Positions 8,997 through 16,407 of a DNA stretch of 35,625 nt are shown here, piece after piece (within the stretch, counting starts at the first letter, position 1; every line of letters starts with the position of its first letter). This DNA is from Holosporales bacterium (lineage in GTDB: Bacteria; Pseudomonadota; Alphaproteobacteria; Paracaedibacterales; CANFPP01): the NCBI GenBank assembly GCA_947449005.1, contig CANFPP010000018.1:1-35625 (forward strand). Direction: 5' to 3'. The notes beneath the pieces are model-generated. The model worked only from the letters and a program-made list of their open reading frames with translations, made no database searches and was not told the DNA's origin. Made by a program: the position numbers and the translations under genes.

Positions 8997-9770
8997 ATGA
9001 AAAAGAAGCTGTGGTTTCTTTTTTGTAACTTCATTAAACTCTTAAATATGAAAGTATTTAAAAAATTTCTTAATCTAATCCTGCCGCCTCGGTGCCTTAG
9101 TTGCGGTGATATCTGTCTAGAGACTGGTCAACTTTGCCCCCCATGCTGGAAAGAGATTCATTTTATTAGTGATCCTCAGTGTTCCATTTGCGGCTGGCCT
9201 CTTCCTTATCAAGATTCTTTAGGAATGATCTGTGTTCATTGTGCGCACAAAAAACCTTTATTCACGATGGCGAGATCCGTCATGGCGTATGATAAAGCAT
9301 CCTCAGGCATCATTCTTAAATTAAAACATGGTGACGCTACCTATCTTGCTCCGGCGCTCGGGGAATGGATGCGAAGTCGGAGTGAGGATCTGTTAAAAGA
9401 CATCGATTGCCTCATCCCTGTGCCTTTGCATTGGTTTCGTTTATTTATGCGTCGTTATAATCAGGCGGCAATTCTGGCAAAAGGGATATCAAAGAAAAAC
9501 TCTCTGCCTGTCATGCCACATCTTTTGCGGCGGCAACGTTTTACAAAATCACAAGCACATTTAAATTCTAAACAGCGACAGCGCAATGTGAGAAAAGCTT
9601 TTTACGTTCCCTTAAAGCAAAGGGAGTTTTTGCAGAATAAAAAAATTGCTTTGGTTGATGATGTTTTTACGACTGGCGCCACCATTAATGAATGCACTCG
9701 CGTTCTGCTAAAAGCAGGCTGTGCAGAGGTGCGCGTCATAACGTTAGCTCGCGTTGCGCAGAGAGATTAA
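8997..9770 (+). CDS. comF: ComF-family phosphoribosyltransferase-like protein
   Basis: A ComF/GntX-type protein, 257 residues from the ATG at 8997. The N-terminal part has zinc-type cysteine pairs (CLSCGD, CPPCW, CSICGWPLP, CVHCAHK) and the C-terminal half a type-I phosphoribosyltransferase domain with the PRPP loop IALVDDVFTTGATI near residues 215-228. RYNQAAILAKGIS is the other conserved block. In competent bacteria ComF helps import single-stranded DNA through the inner membrane; in non-competent bacteria the role is unknown. The family usually starts close to the FPPRCLxCG motif, so the ATG at 9048 is a serious alternative. Neither start has a good ribosome site. Confidence 0.88.
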   Translation: MKKKLWFLFCNFIKLLNMKVFKKFLNLILPPRCLSCGDICLETGQLCPPCWKEIHFISDPQCSICGWPLPYQDSLGMICVHCAHKKPLFTMARSVMAYDKASSGIILKLKHGDATYLAPALGEWMRSRSEDLLKDIDCLIPVPLHWFRLFMRRYNQAAILAKGISKKNSLPVMPHLLRRQRFTKSQAHLNSKQRQRNVRKAFYVPLKQREFLQNKKIALVDDVFTTGATINECTRVLLKAGCAEVRVITLARVAQRD

Positions 9771-9776
9771 ACGCAG

Positions 9777-9956
9777 TTACTGCCGATTATAAGAGATAGA
9801 TTTAGATATATTGTGCCCAGGACGAATATTTATTTTTTGAGAAACAGAAATTTTAGCAGGTTCTAAAATGTAAGACTCCATGGCTCTTGCTAAGAAGAAC
9901 CCTGATAATAGGACCATTGACGATCCAACTAGCATGCAGAAAAGTATAAATTTCAT
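9777..9956 (-). CDS. Small hypothetical membrane protein
   Basis: A 59-codon frame starting MKFILFCMLVGSSMVLL, with one hydrophobic segment (about residues 3-24) followed by a polar basic tail ending in NRQ. The frame is open back to a TTG at 9986, which would add ten residues. It is convergent with comF and lies downstream of rluC on the same strand. No family is recognised and the ribosome site is weak, so this could be a chance frame, although the membrane helix right after the ATG is what a real small membrane or exported protein would show. Confidence 0.35.
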   Translation of the reverse strand: MKFILFCMLVGSSMVLLSGFFLARAMESYILEPAKISVSQKINIRPGHNISKSISYNRQ

Positions 9957-10046
9957 GTATCGATGTCCATAATTTCTTACGCTCAATACCTTATTTATAC
10001 AAGAGATGTCCTTAACAAAAAGTTAATGCGGCAATAATTGTAGGTT

Positions 10047-11027
10047 TTAAACGCCTCGAAATTGTTCTGGATCAATTTTTTCATAATGAAGAATATCAGT
10101 AAAATGCTCAGGCAATGGAGCTACAAAAGTTAAGAAGTTTCCTTCAGAATCTCTGAGCGAGATTTTGCGAGCATGAAGATAAAGCTGGTCACTCATAACA
10201 GCTCTGCCGCCGTACTTTCTGTCCCCAAGGATAGGATAACCAAGATGAGAGCAATGAACACGTAACTGATGCGTGCGACCTGTCTCTGGAGCTAATTCCA
10301 CCCAACTACAGTCATTTTTTCGCAAATGCTTCAGAACACGATAATAGGTTCTGGCTACCTTACCATTTTTTTCATCAACGCCAACTTTTTCAAAGTCGCC
10401 TTGAAATCCTTTTGTTAATGGGGCGTCAATAAGACCTTGCCCAACGGTTGGCTGTCCTTGAATGATTGCCCAATACATCTTCTTGATTTGGCCCTGCTTG
10501 AAAGCTAGTGCCATCTGTGCCGCCATTTCAGCTGTTTTTGCTACAACGAAAACACCGCTTGTATCGCGATCTAGGCGATGCACTAAACGATATGTTGCTC
10601 TCTTAATTTTGCCATAACCTCTTAGCAAACCGTCAAGATGACGATAAGTTTTTGTGCCGCCTTGTACAGCCAACCCAGCAGGTTTATTAAGAATTAAAAG
10701 CTCTTCATCTTCCCAGATAAGCATCGATTCAATGAAAGCTTTATCTTCAGAAGTAAATTCAACTTCTTGCTCAGCTCTTTGATTTAATTTACGGGATTGT
10801 TTGAAAAGTTCTTCAAAATCGGAAGGAAGTGTAACTTTTTGACCAGAGACCACTCGTGTTCCAGCAATGACCTTGAGGCCACCAACGCGAATTTTTCCCT
10901 GTCTTAGGAGTTTTTCAATAATACCTTGAGTGATAGACGGATATTTTGTCTTCAGCCAACGATCTAATCTGATTGAAGATGAATCAACAATTAGCTCTAA
11001 GGTCGTTTTTTCTGGTATAGAATTCAT
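10047..11027 (-). CDS. rluC: RluC/RluD-type 23S rRNA pseudouridine synthase
   Basis: An RluA-family pseudouridine synthase, 326 residues from the ATG at 11027. The S4 RNA-binding domain is at about residues 15-80 (IRLDRWLKTKYPSI, LLRQGKIRVGG). The catalytic domain follows with ILNKPAGLAVQGG, then HRLDRDTSGVF carrying the catalytic aspartate (residue 153) and GRTHQLRVHCSHLGYPILGD. The family modifies uridines in 23S rRNA; RluC-type specificity is inferred from overall similarity. The frame extends to a TTG at 11060, but that codon is inside a strong stem-loop (11058-11087), so I reject it. It is downstream of rplI on the same strand. Confidence 0.9.
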   Translation of the reverse strand: MNSIPEKTTLELIVDSSSIRLDRWLKTKYPSITQGIIEKLLRQGKIRVGGLKVIAGTRVVSGQKVTLPSDFEELFKQSRKLNQRAEQEVEFTSEDKAFIESMLIWEDEELLILNKPAGLAVQGGTKTYRHLDGLLRGYGKIKRATYRLVHRLDRDTSGVFVVAKTAEMAAQMALAFKQGQIKKMYWAIIQGQPTVGQGLIDAPLTKGFQGDFEKVGVDEKNGKVARTYYRVLKHLRKNDCSWVELAPETGRTHQLRVHCSHLGYPILGDRKYGGRAVMSDQLYLHARKISLRDSEGNFLTFVAPLPEHFTDILHYEKIDPEQFRGV

Positions 11028-11057
11028 TTTAATTTGCGACCTAGGGAGGGGAGGAGG

Positions 11058-11087
11058 CAATCCCTCAAACGTTAGAATGAGGGATTG
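11058..11087. repeat. Perfect 10-bp stem-loop between rplI and rluC
   Basis: CAATCCCTCA at 11058-11067, a ten-base loop, then its exact complement TGAGGGATTG at 11078-11087. On the minus strand it lies 11 bases after the rplI stop and is followed by a C/T-rich run rather than a U-tract, so it is not a textbook intrinsic terminator. It could partly terminate, or protect the 3' end of the ribosomal-protein message. Confidence 0.7.
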
Positions 11088-11098
11088 TACTTTAAATA

Positions 11099-11587
11099 CT
11101 AAGCTGCTTTTATGTGAGCTTCTTTTTGAACAACGGCTTCTTCTGCAGATTGTGCGACGTTCACGAGAATATTCACAGAAACTTCAGGGTGCAAAATAAT
11201 CTTAGCATTGTGAATACCAAGAGTTTTAATCGCAAGTTCTGAGTCAACTTGATTACGAGCTACTGTGATTCCAACTTCTTGTAATGCTGCAGCAACATCT
11301 TGACTACGTACTGATCCATATAATTGGCGCATTTCACTAGCCTGACGCACTAACGTTACCATTACGCTATCAAGGCTTTTTGCAACATGCTCAGCTTCTT
11401 CACGACGTTTAATGTTCGTCACTTCTAATTGAGCGCGTTGTGATTCAAAAAACGCAATATTATTTTTTGTGGCACGTAGTGCCTTTTTCTTAGGCAGCAA
11501 GAAATTTCTGGCAAAACCAGTCTTAACTTCTACAGTCTGTCCCATATATCCTAATTTATCGACTCTTTCCAATAAGATGACCTGCAT
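11099..11587 (-). CDS. rplI: 50S ribosomal protein L9
   Basis: L9 of the large ribosomal subunit, 162 residues. The N-terminal rRNA-binding domain is clear: MQVILLERVDKLGYMGQTVEVK, then GFARNFLLPKKKALRAT, the L9 signature. The long linker helix and the C-terminal domain (YGSVRSQDVAAAL, IKTLGIHNAKIILHPEV) follow. The frame is open to 11665, but the ATG at 11587 has AAGGAG eight bases before it and matches the family start. It follows the DUF2232 gene by 26 bases at the end of the rpsF-rpsR-DUF2232-rplI operon. Confidence 0.96.
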   Translation of the reverse strand: MQVILLERVDKLGYMGQTVEVKTGFARNFLLPKKKALRATKNNIAFFESQRAQLEVTNIKRREEAEHVAKSLDSVMVTLVRQASEMRQLYGSVRSQDVAAALQEVGITVARNQVDSELAIKTLGIHNAKIILHPEVSVNILVNVAQSAEEAVVQKEAHIKAA

Positions 11588-11613
11588 CTTAAGAACTCCT
11601 TCAAAAAAAACAA

Positions 11614-12561
11614 CTATAAGTCTTGAATATGTTTCTGTCCAACTCGTTGGCGTAAACCATACCACGGCTCAAGAACACCTAACCCTACAATAAGCAGGGC
11701 AGGCCAAACAAGAAAAAATGCAATAACGACGATGACATTGAATAAGAATCGTGAATTCTTAAATTGCATCAACCATAGATAGATAACATGCAAACCAATT
11801 ATGAACAAGGGAATACTGGACAAAGAAACGATTGTCTTACCAATAATTACAAAATTTTCTGATAACCCAAAGTTAATAGGTAAATGGGGGGCAATAAAAA
11901 TCAAAATACCAATGATTAAAGGGATGTCCCAATAATTTGGTACATGCCAGTCGGCTAACGAAAGCGGGGGGCGTAAATTAAGCTTGAAATTCGCGAGCAG
12001 TTTTATCGCAACCACGGCATTAACCATATTTACAATAATCCAGGATGCTCCAATGATTCCAAGAGAGAATGGAATAATGTTTGCACTTGAGGTCTCTGAA
12101 ATTATGCCAGGCTCAAGTATTGAATTTATCCAGTTTTGGATGCCTGCCATAACGTCGATATTATTGGCCGAAGCGATGATTAGAGCTGCAGATACTACAA
12201 CTATAACAACTGCAACTAACCATGAAATCACATGGCCGAGAGGATACCACTGCTGATCGCTATTTTGTCTTAAAGATAAATGCACGATGAGGATAGTTGG
12301 TATCACATTCATAATGGCAAAAAGACCAGCTTGATTGGGCCCAAGCGCTAGAAAAAACAACAAGAATGGCACGAGACAAGCAATAGCACCATTAGATTTA
12401 CCCCAACCAAAGCCAACCATATACAAGGGGAGCGCGGCAAAGTAACTCAATAAAAACCCTAAGACGGGTATAAACAAGGGGGATAAAGAAAAGACGGTGC
12501 ACAAAGCACCGCCCATTATTGCAATTAAGACAGGTGATAGTTCAGAAATTGTCTTCTGCAT
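11614..12561 (-). CDS. DUF2232 integral membrane protein
   Basis: A 315-residue, very hydrophobic protein with about eight transmembrane segments. In alphaproteobacteria a DUF2232 (PF09991) membrane protein is regularly found between rpsR and rplI, as here, and the length and topology fit. Its function is unknown; some relatives resemble ECF-type membrane components. The N-terminal segment runs VLIAIMGGALCTVFSLSPLF, and the final helix ends GLGVLEPWYGLRQRVG, a typical DUF2232 ending. A TAGG lies nine bases before the ATG. The gap to rpsR (115 bases) holds a REP-like hairpin. Confidence 0.8.
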   Translation of the reverse strand: MQKTISELSPVLIAIMGGALCTVFSLSPLFIPVLGFLLSYFAALPLYMVGFGWGKSNGAIACLVPFLLFFLALGPNQAGLFAIMNVIPTILIVHLSLRQNSDQQWYPLGHVISWLVAVVIVVVSAALIIASANNIDVMAGIQNWINSILEPGIISETSSANIIPFSLGIIGASWIIVNMVNAVVAIKLLANFKLNLRPPLSLADWHVPNYWDIPLIIGILIFIAPHLPINFGLSENFVIIGKTIVSLSSIPLFIIGLHVIYLWLMQFKNSRFLFNVIVVIAFFLVWPALLIVGLGVLEPWYGLRQRVGQKHIQDL

Positions 12562-12603
12562 AAAATATACCTAAAACGTAAGAACTTTTCAGCTCATTTT
12601 CAC

Positions 12604-12631
12604 AAGATCCCGGGCTTGACCCGGGGATCTT
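12604..12631. repeat. REP-like palindrome within the ribosomal-protein operon
   Basis: AAGATCCCGGG, the loop CTTGA, then CCCGGGGATCTT form a stem of about 11 pairs with a single bulged G. It is much more GC-rich than its surroundings and shares 15 of 16 bases of CTTGACCCGGGGATCT with the hairpin at 35286-35308, so it is a dispersed repeat. No U-tract follows on the minus strand. Confidence 0.65.
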
Positions 12632-12676
12632 TAAAAGAAAAGTTATAGTTGTTTAAAACAATTTTCTGAATACTGT

Positions 12677-13018
12677 CTATTCAGCTACGTATGGCATTAA
12701 AGCAAGGAAACGTGCTCTTTTAACAGCTTGAGAAAGATCACGCTGCTTTTTGATAGAGACTGCACTGATGCGGCTTGGCATCATTTTTCCACGTTCTGAA
12801 ACAAACTTATAAAGTAAACGTACATCTTTATAATCAATTTTTAGACCATTAGCGCCTGAAAAAGGGCATGTTTTACGACGACGGAAAAACTGACGTCTTA
12901 CAGGACCTTTTTGGTCTCCACGAGCTTCGCCGCCCTCTTCACGATTAGGTGAATAGCTGCTACCGCCTTGGCGATCATTTCTTGGATATGAAGATGAATT
13001 ATTATTCACTGTGTTCAT
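12677..13018 (-). CDS. rpsR: 30S ribosomal protein S18
   Basis: S18 of the small subunit platform, which pairs with S6. The conserved core spans roughly residues 44-113, with [21 protein letters not shown], then [28 protein letters not shown]. At 113 residues it exceeds the usual 75-85 because of a low-complexity N-terminal extension rich in Asn, Ser, Arg and Gly (residues 1-42). The ATG overlaps the rpsF stop in an ATGA junction, so the extension is probably translated, although no separate ribosome site can decide this. Confidence 0.95.
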   Translation of the reverse strand: MNTVNNNSSSYPRNDRQGGSSYSPNREEGGEARGDQKGPVRRQFFRRRKTCPFSGANGLKIDYKDVRLLYKFVSERGKMMPSRISAVSIKKQRDLSQAVKRARFLALMPYVAE

Positions 13019-13458
13019 GCGATTTCTCCAATTTCTTCAGGTGCTACAATAGGTTCAACAGCAGCTAGATCAATTCCAACTTCTTCTACTGCATCATCAT
13101 CGGAGAATCCACCGCGATAATTGTCGTCTCTATAGCTACGTTGTTGCATTAATGGTGAAGGGTTGTTGTCTAAAACATCAACACGTACTGTTAATATGCG
13201 CAAAATATCTTCGTTTAGTTTCATTTGGCGTTCCATCTCAGCAACACCAGCAACACCAGAAGTGATATTCATCAAAACATAGTGTCCTTTGCGGTTTTTC
13301 TTAATTCTGTAAGCAAGCGCTCTCAGACCACAAAATTCAGTTTTGCTAACTTCACCGCCATGCTCACGAATAACATTTGCATAACCTTGTGCCAGGAGTT
13401 CAACCTGACTTGTCGTCAAATCTTGACGAACGATAAAAACAGTCTCATAAAATCTCAT
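13015..13458 (-). CDS. rpsF: 30S ribosomal protein S6
   Basis: S6 of the small subunit, 147 residues. It begins [15 protein letters not shown] and has [22 protein letters not shown] and [13 protein letters not shown], all conserved. After about residue 100 comes a tail with an Arg/Gln patch followed by an acidic stretch ([17 protein letters not shown]), common in alphaproteobacterial S6. AAGGAG is placed seven to eight bases before the ATG. It is the first gene of rpsF-rpsR-DUF2232-rplI and is preceded by a promoter and leader. Confidence 0.96.
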   Translation of the reverse strand: MRFYETVFIVRQDLTTSQVELLAQGYANVIREHGGEVSKTEFCGLRALAYRIKKNRKGHYVLMNITSGVAGVAEMERQMKLNEDILRILTVRVDVLDNNPSPLMQQRSYRDDNYRGGFSDDDAVEEVGIDLAAVEPIVAPEEIGEIA

Positions 13459-13499
13459 AAAATAACTCCTTATGGTTGATAACTTGATCTCAAGCTACA

Positions 13500-13522
13500 G
13501 CTCATTTTACAAATAAATGAGC
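13500..13522 (-). promoter_or_regulatory. Stem-loop in the rpsF leader
   Basis: In the leader RNA, GCTCATTT and AAATGAGC pair perfectly (8 bp) around a seven-base loop. Nearby leader elements are a self-complementary CTGATATCAG at about 13562-13571 and a short CTTGA/TCAAG repeat at 13483-13494. S6:S18 complexes repress their own operon through a leader structure in many bacteria. This may be such a leader, but I could not match the conserved S6:S18 motif with confidence. Confidence 0.35.
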
Positions 13523-13581
13523 AAGGAGCAAAAATTAAGCCGCACACACATGGAGTGCAGCCTGATATCAGCTCACCGCAG

Positions 13582-13611
13582 ACTATACGGTAATTTAACG
13601 CACAAATGCAA
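13582..13611 (-). promoter_or_regulatory. Promoter of the rpsF operon
   Basis: On the minus strand TTGCAT (13611-13606), an 18-base spacer and TATAGT (13587-13582). Transcription would start near 13575, giving a leader of about 115 bases before rpsF. The match to sigma-70 boxes and the position are good. Confidence 0.55.
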
Positions 13612-13623
13612 ATGATTTTTCCG

Positions 13624-14856
13624 TTAATATAGCGACAATACTTGCGTGTTAATGATTTGCTCAGAAAACTCAGTCTCAATGCGTTTGCGACCATTCGCTC
13701 CCATTGTCAGGCGTAGAGCTTTATCATTGGCAAGGGTTTGTATTGCCTTGGCAAGGGCAACTGAATCTTTCGTTGGTATTAAAATGCCATTGTAGCCATC
13801 TTTGACAATTTCACGACACCCAGGCACATCACACGTTATTATTGGGCGACCACAGGCGGCCGCTTCTAACAGAGACTTCGGTAGGCCCTCACGATAGCTT
13901 GGCAATATTGCAATATGCGATTCTTGATAAATTTTTACGATATTCGATTGATATCCTTGCCAGGTCACAATGCCTTCTTCGTTCCATTGTTTGAGAGTTT
14001 GAATTGGTATAGATGCTGGATTCTGATCATCTGGATCTCCAATCAACTGGATTTGAATATTATATGAACGCAAAAGATGTGCTGCAGCAACCAATTCTCC
14101 AACACCCTTCGTCCACAGCATTCTTGCAACTAAAGTAACTTTTATTGTTGAGGTAACTGGCTCTTCAGAGGGAGAAAAGAGATCTGGATTAACGCCAGCA
14201 CCAGGAATAAGGAAAATCTTTTTCGGATTTATAAGGGTGCTGAGCTGTTGTTTGTCATCCTGATTTTGCACAATCGTTTTGACCGGAGCACGATTTAACA
14301 AAAGACGAAACGCTAGTCGCATTGGATAGCGAACAAGTAGGGCCTTCAGGTGATTTTGCGTAAAGACATAGCCAAGGCCTGCAATAGCATTAATGACATT
14401 GGGAACTCTGGTTAAAAGTGCGCAAAATGTTCCATAAAGAACTGGTTTAATTGCTACATGGTGGACAATATCAGGTCGGTATTTTCTGTACGCTAAAAGA
14501 ATTTTCCAGAGGGTTTTTATCTCAACAAAAGGGTTAATGCTCCCTCGTTTAAAATCAATAGGAATAACGCGAATGCCTGCACGTTCAATCTTGTCCTGAT
14601 AATTGCTAACTGCTGTTACAACCGTTACTTCATAACCTTGCTTTTTTGCAGCAATGGCTAAGGGAAGGCGGTGGCTACAAAAATAGCGATCATCAGCAAC
14701 AAGATAAAATAGTTTTTTATACTCTTCATTATTCGAATTGTGGGTTCGTTGTTCTGCGGAAGTTCGCATTCTCATGTACTTTTGTGTACATATCGAATGC
14801 TCATTTCTTGAACGCCTGCCCACATTTCGAATTATTTTGAGTATATTAGTTTGCAT
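13624..14856 (-). CDS. Glycosyltransferase family 4 (second copy)
   Basis: A GT-B glycosyltransferase of 410 residues. The N-terminal domain has LFYLVADDRYFCSHRLPLAIAA, the start seen in the PglA/undecaprenyl-glycan group, then PDIVHHVAIKPVLYGTF. The C-terminal domain has IPGAGVNPDLFSP, LVARMLWTKGVGELV and LPSYREGLPKSLLEAAACGRPII with the EX7E pair. It likely adds a sugar to a lipid-linked glycan. The first 45 residues are unusual for the family (Arg/Asn-rich and not conserved-looking), and the ATG at 14856 lies inside the end of the MFS gene. The ATGs at 14775 or 14769 could be the true start. It is not close to the other sugar cluster. Confidence 0.85.
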   Translation of the reverse strand: MQTNILKIIRNVGRRSRNEHSICTQKYMRMRTSAEQRTHNSNNEEYKKLFYLVADDRYFCSHRLPLAIAAKKQGYEVTVVTAVSNYQDKIERAGIRVIPIDFKRGSINPFVEIKTLWKILLAYRKYRPDIVHHVAIKPVLYGTFCALLTRVPNVINAIAGLGYVFTQNHLKALLVRYPMRLAFRLLLNRAPVKTIVQNQDDKQQLSTLINPKKIFLIPGAGVNPDLFSPSEEPVTSTIKVTLVARMLWTKGVGELVAAAHLLRSYNIQIQLIGDPDDQNPASIPIQTLKQWNEEGIVTWQGYQSNIVKIYQESHIAILPSYREGLPKSLLEAAACGRPIITCDVPGCREIVKDGYNGILIPTKDSVALAKAIQTLANDKALRLTMGANGRKRIETEFSEQIINTQVLSLY

Positions 14857-16120
14857 TCCGAAGTTTTATCATCCCTAAAGCAATTAAGGCAATAACGGCT
14901 CCCACCGTCAAATAATAAGCGGGAACTAAGTTTGATCCAGTAATTGTAATTAAATACGTTACAACCATTGGTGCTGTGCCTCCAAACAAAGGGCCACTAA
15001 TATTCGTTGTCACAGCAACAGCGGAGTTACGTATTTCCGTTGGATAGGATTCTACCATCATTGCTGGTAAGGGGCCAAAATATCCCCCAACTCCAATTGC
15101 TAAGATCGTTTGGGCTAGGAAGATTACCGTGGTGTCTTGGGTGCCATTAATAATCATCATTAAAGGAATTGTGCCAAAAGCAAAAATAAGCGCTGCTATT
15201 GCCATAATTCTTTTGCGCCCATAAATATCAGAAAGCCAAGCTGCTCCAATCGTAACGGCGCTCACAATAAGCATGTTGATAGTGTTTATTGTAAAGGCCA
15301 CGTCTTTGGGGAAATGCAAAAACTCTGTCAAATGAGTCGTCATGTAGACAAAGAGAATGTAGAAACTTAAGTCATGCAACATTACCACCAAAACCAAAGT
15401 TGTTAATGTTTTTCCATAGTTTTGAAAAAGTTCTTTTAATGGTCTTTTGACAGTTTTTCCAGATTCTTTGGCTTTTTCATAATCTGGAGATTCCTCAATG
15501 TTGCGGCGCATGTAATAGCCAACGAAACAAATACCAACGCCTAATAAGAAAGGAATACGCCAACCCCAACCACCTAGTTGATCTTCAGTTAAGAAATGAG
15601 AAAATAAAGCAGCTGTAGCAGAGCCAAGCATTAAACCAATCAAACAACTGGTCACAGCAAAACTACCGATTAGTCCGCGGCGATTTTTTGGGCTATGTTC
15701 TGTTGTAAAGGTAATTGAGCCGCCATAGTTTCCGCCCATAGAGAAGCCTTGAAGCATGCGCATAAGAACCAATAAGATAGAGGCTGTAACCCCAATATCT
15801 GAATAGGTTGGCAGAATACCAATGATTGTTGTTGGAATAGCCATAAGTAAAATCGTCATAATTAAAGCTTTTTTACGGCCCAAACGATCACCAATATCGC
15901 CAAAGAACATACCGCCAAGTGGTCTAACGAGGAATCCTGCCGCATAAACACCAAAGGCAGAAATAAGCTCTGTCATTGGATCGTCGCTTGGAAAGAATAA
16001 TTTTCCAATTATAGGCGCAAAATAACCAAATAATGCGAAATCATACCATTCAAATAAGTTCCCCATCATACTGGTAATAACAGTACGTGCTAACGAGGAA
16101 TGTGCTAATTTTTTAGACAT
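14846..16120 (-). CDS. MFS transporter, metabolite:H+ symporter (MHS) type
   Basis: A 424-residue inner-membrane transporter with about 12 helices, of the MHS branch of the major facilitator superfamily (ProP, ShiA, KgtP relatives). The N-terminal SSMMGNLFEWYDFALFGYFAP type motif and RPLGGMFFGDIGDRLGRKKAL between helices 2 and 3 are diagnostic; a second RKR motif is DIYGRKRIM in the C-terminal half. Substrates in this branch are small osmolytes or organic acids; which one is moved here cannot be told. In host-associated bacteria such carriers often import host metabolites. The stop overlaps the first codons of the following GT4 gene by 11 bases. Confidence 0.88.
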   Translation of the reverse strand: MSKKLAHSSLARTVITSMMGNLFEWYDFALFGYFAPIIGKLFFPSDDPMTELISAFGVYAAGFLVRPLGGMFFGDIGDRLGRKKALIMTILLMAIPTTIIGILPTYSDIGVTASILLVLMRMLQGFSMGGNYGGSITFTTEHSPKNRRGLIGSFAVTSCLIGLMLGSATAALFSHFLTEDQLGGWGWRIPFLLGVGICFVGYYMRRNIEESPDYEKAKESGKTVKRPLKELFQNYGKTLTTLVLVVMLHDLSFYILFVYMTTHLTEFLHFPKDVAFTINTINMLIVSAVTIGAAWLSDIYGRKRIMAIAALIFAFGTIPLMMIINGTQDTTVIFLAQTILAIGVGGYFGPLPAMMVESYPTEIRNSAVAVTTNISGPLFGGTAPMVVTYLITITGSNLVPAYYLTVGAVIALIALGMIKLRNAN

Positions 16121-16343
16121 AGAAACACCATGAAACTTTAAATTTATAAAAAAATAAAAACGGAGAAATTATAGAGAGATGAATGAGTATGCATGACGGT
16201 AGCAACCGCCGAGTCGCAGGGAAAGAGAAATAGTGTTTTTAAACATAGTCATCATGAAAATAAACTGCCATGTTTTGAAAATTATTTCAAGAATTTATTG
16301 CAACGATTTTTCAAAGTTGAATTGCTGAGTTGTTGTTAACGTA

Positions 16344-16372
16344 TTGACATTTTTTACTGGCGATTATATGTA
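16344..16372 (+). promoter_or_regulatory. Promoter of the Sel1-repeat gene
   Basis: TTGACA at 16344-16349, a 17-base spacer and TATGTA at 16367-16372. Transcription would start at about 16379, downstream of the ATG at 16375 and upstream of the GTG at 16408, which supports the GTG as the start of the protein. Confidence 0.55.
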
Positions 16373-16407
16373 AAATGAAATTTTTTATTTATCCTAAGGT
16401 ATGTTTT

